In this document: positions 63,946 through 64,000 of the stretch, piece by piece
Numbering within the stretch: position 1 is the stretch's first letter
Layout: every line of letters starts with the position of its first letter
Origin: an uncultured Fibrobacter sp.
GTDB lineage: Bacteria; Fibrobacterota; Fibrobacteria; Fibrobacterales; Fibrobacteraceae
Direction: 5' to 3'
DNA: 64,000 nt
NCBI RefSeq assembly: GCF_947166265.1
Contig: NZ_CAMVDO010000001.1
Span: forward strand, 264,834 to 328,833
Translations under genes and position numbers: made by a program
The notes under the pieces: model-generated
The model's input: the letters and a program-made list of their open reading frames with translations, nothing else
Told to the model about the DNA's origin: nothing
Databases searched by the model: none

Positions 63946-64000
63946 TGAAGTGAACCCCGAAAGTTGGACACAGCTTTCGAGGAATTTATGGCTTTCAATC
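63946..64000 (+). mobile_element. Left end of IS3-family-like insertion sequence (partial)
   Basis: TGAAGTGAACCCCGAAAGTT, followed by GGACAC, begins at 63946. It closely resembles the terminal inverted repeats of IS3-family elements (TGAAGTGACCCCCAAAAGTTGGACA type). GAGGAA and an ATG at 63988 follow, as expected for orfA. The rest lies beyond the window. Confidence 0.65.
63988..64000 (+). CDS. Start of probable IS3-family orfA (truncated by window)
   Basis: ATG with GAGGAA 4-7 bases upstream encodes MAFN before the window ends. Assignment rests only on its position 42 bases inside the inverted-repeat-like end. Confidence 0.4.

Overview
The window reads as chromosome from a member of Fibrobacterota, most likely the genus Fibrobacter (a gut plant-fibre degrader). 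The reasons are a cellulase-type GH5, a GH30 and a CE4 deacetylase with similar C-terminal tails, a Ser-rich linker, a decayed gene that looks like a FISUMP-type lipoprotein, a short sigma-70 of the kind found in the FCB group, and an Mla/TolC envelope typical of a diderm. No sequence search was run, so the genus is inferred from protein resemblance.

Layout. 1-4271: a truncated lipoprotein gene and a two-gene operon of exported proteins, one a large alpha/beta hydrolase (minus). 4552-12884: an orphan LytS-type kinase, a sigma-70 factor, then a plus-strand run of S41 protease, MlaE permease, DUF721/DciA-like protein, gyrB and polyprenyl synthase. 12902-13050: tRNA-Ala with its own promoter and terminator. 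13108-16994 (minus): TPR lipoprotein, membrane Ser/Thr kinase and sigma-54 activator, followed by a small secreted protein preceded by a near-perfect sigma-54 promoter. 17059-25921: a DUF3332 lipoprotein, a membrane-anchored solute-binding protein in an operon with a Cache-HAMP-GGDEF cyclase, tRNA-Pro, a CDF metal transporter and a FIST-GGDEF-HD-GYP protein. 26055-36623: Dus, HU, RsuA-type pseudouridine synthase, MlaC, TolC, and an envelope run of lytic transglycosylase, STAS-like membrane protein, a GH57-like protein, acyltransferase and hydrolase. 36767-41653: exopolysaccharide genes manC, wza, wzb, rfbC and rfbB, then a prepilin peptidase. 42697-48473: a 1772-residue Ig-repeat lipoprotein and a DUF6941-like partner. 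48743-61719: secreted carbohydrate enzymes (GH5, CE4, GH30), a SWIM/SNF2 helicase, the FISUMP remnant, a MaeB-type malic enzyme and an HESGH membrane protein. 61973-64000: a DASS dicarboxylate transporter and, at the right edge, the start of an IS3-family-like element.

The most notable signals are: (1) the sigma-54 promoter lying directly between a kinase-linked sigma-54 activator and its next gene; (2) six genes whose start codon lies exactly 6 nt after a TATATT/TATTTT box with no Shine-Dalgarno, which suggests common leaderless transcription; (3) the tethered binding protein plus diguanylate cyclase operon; (4) a FISUMP-like gene collapsed by an internal deletion; (5) a 17-bp perfect dyad between a small gene and the CDF gene; (6) a GH57-like protein without the expected catalytic residues.
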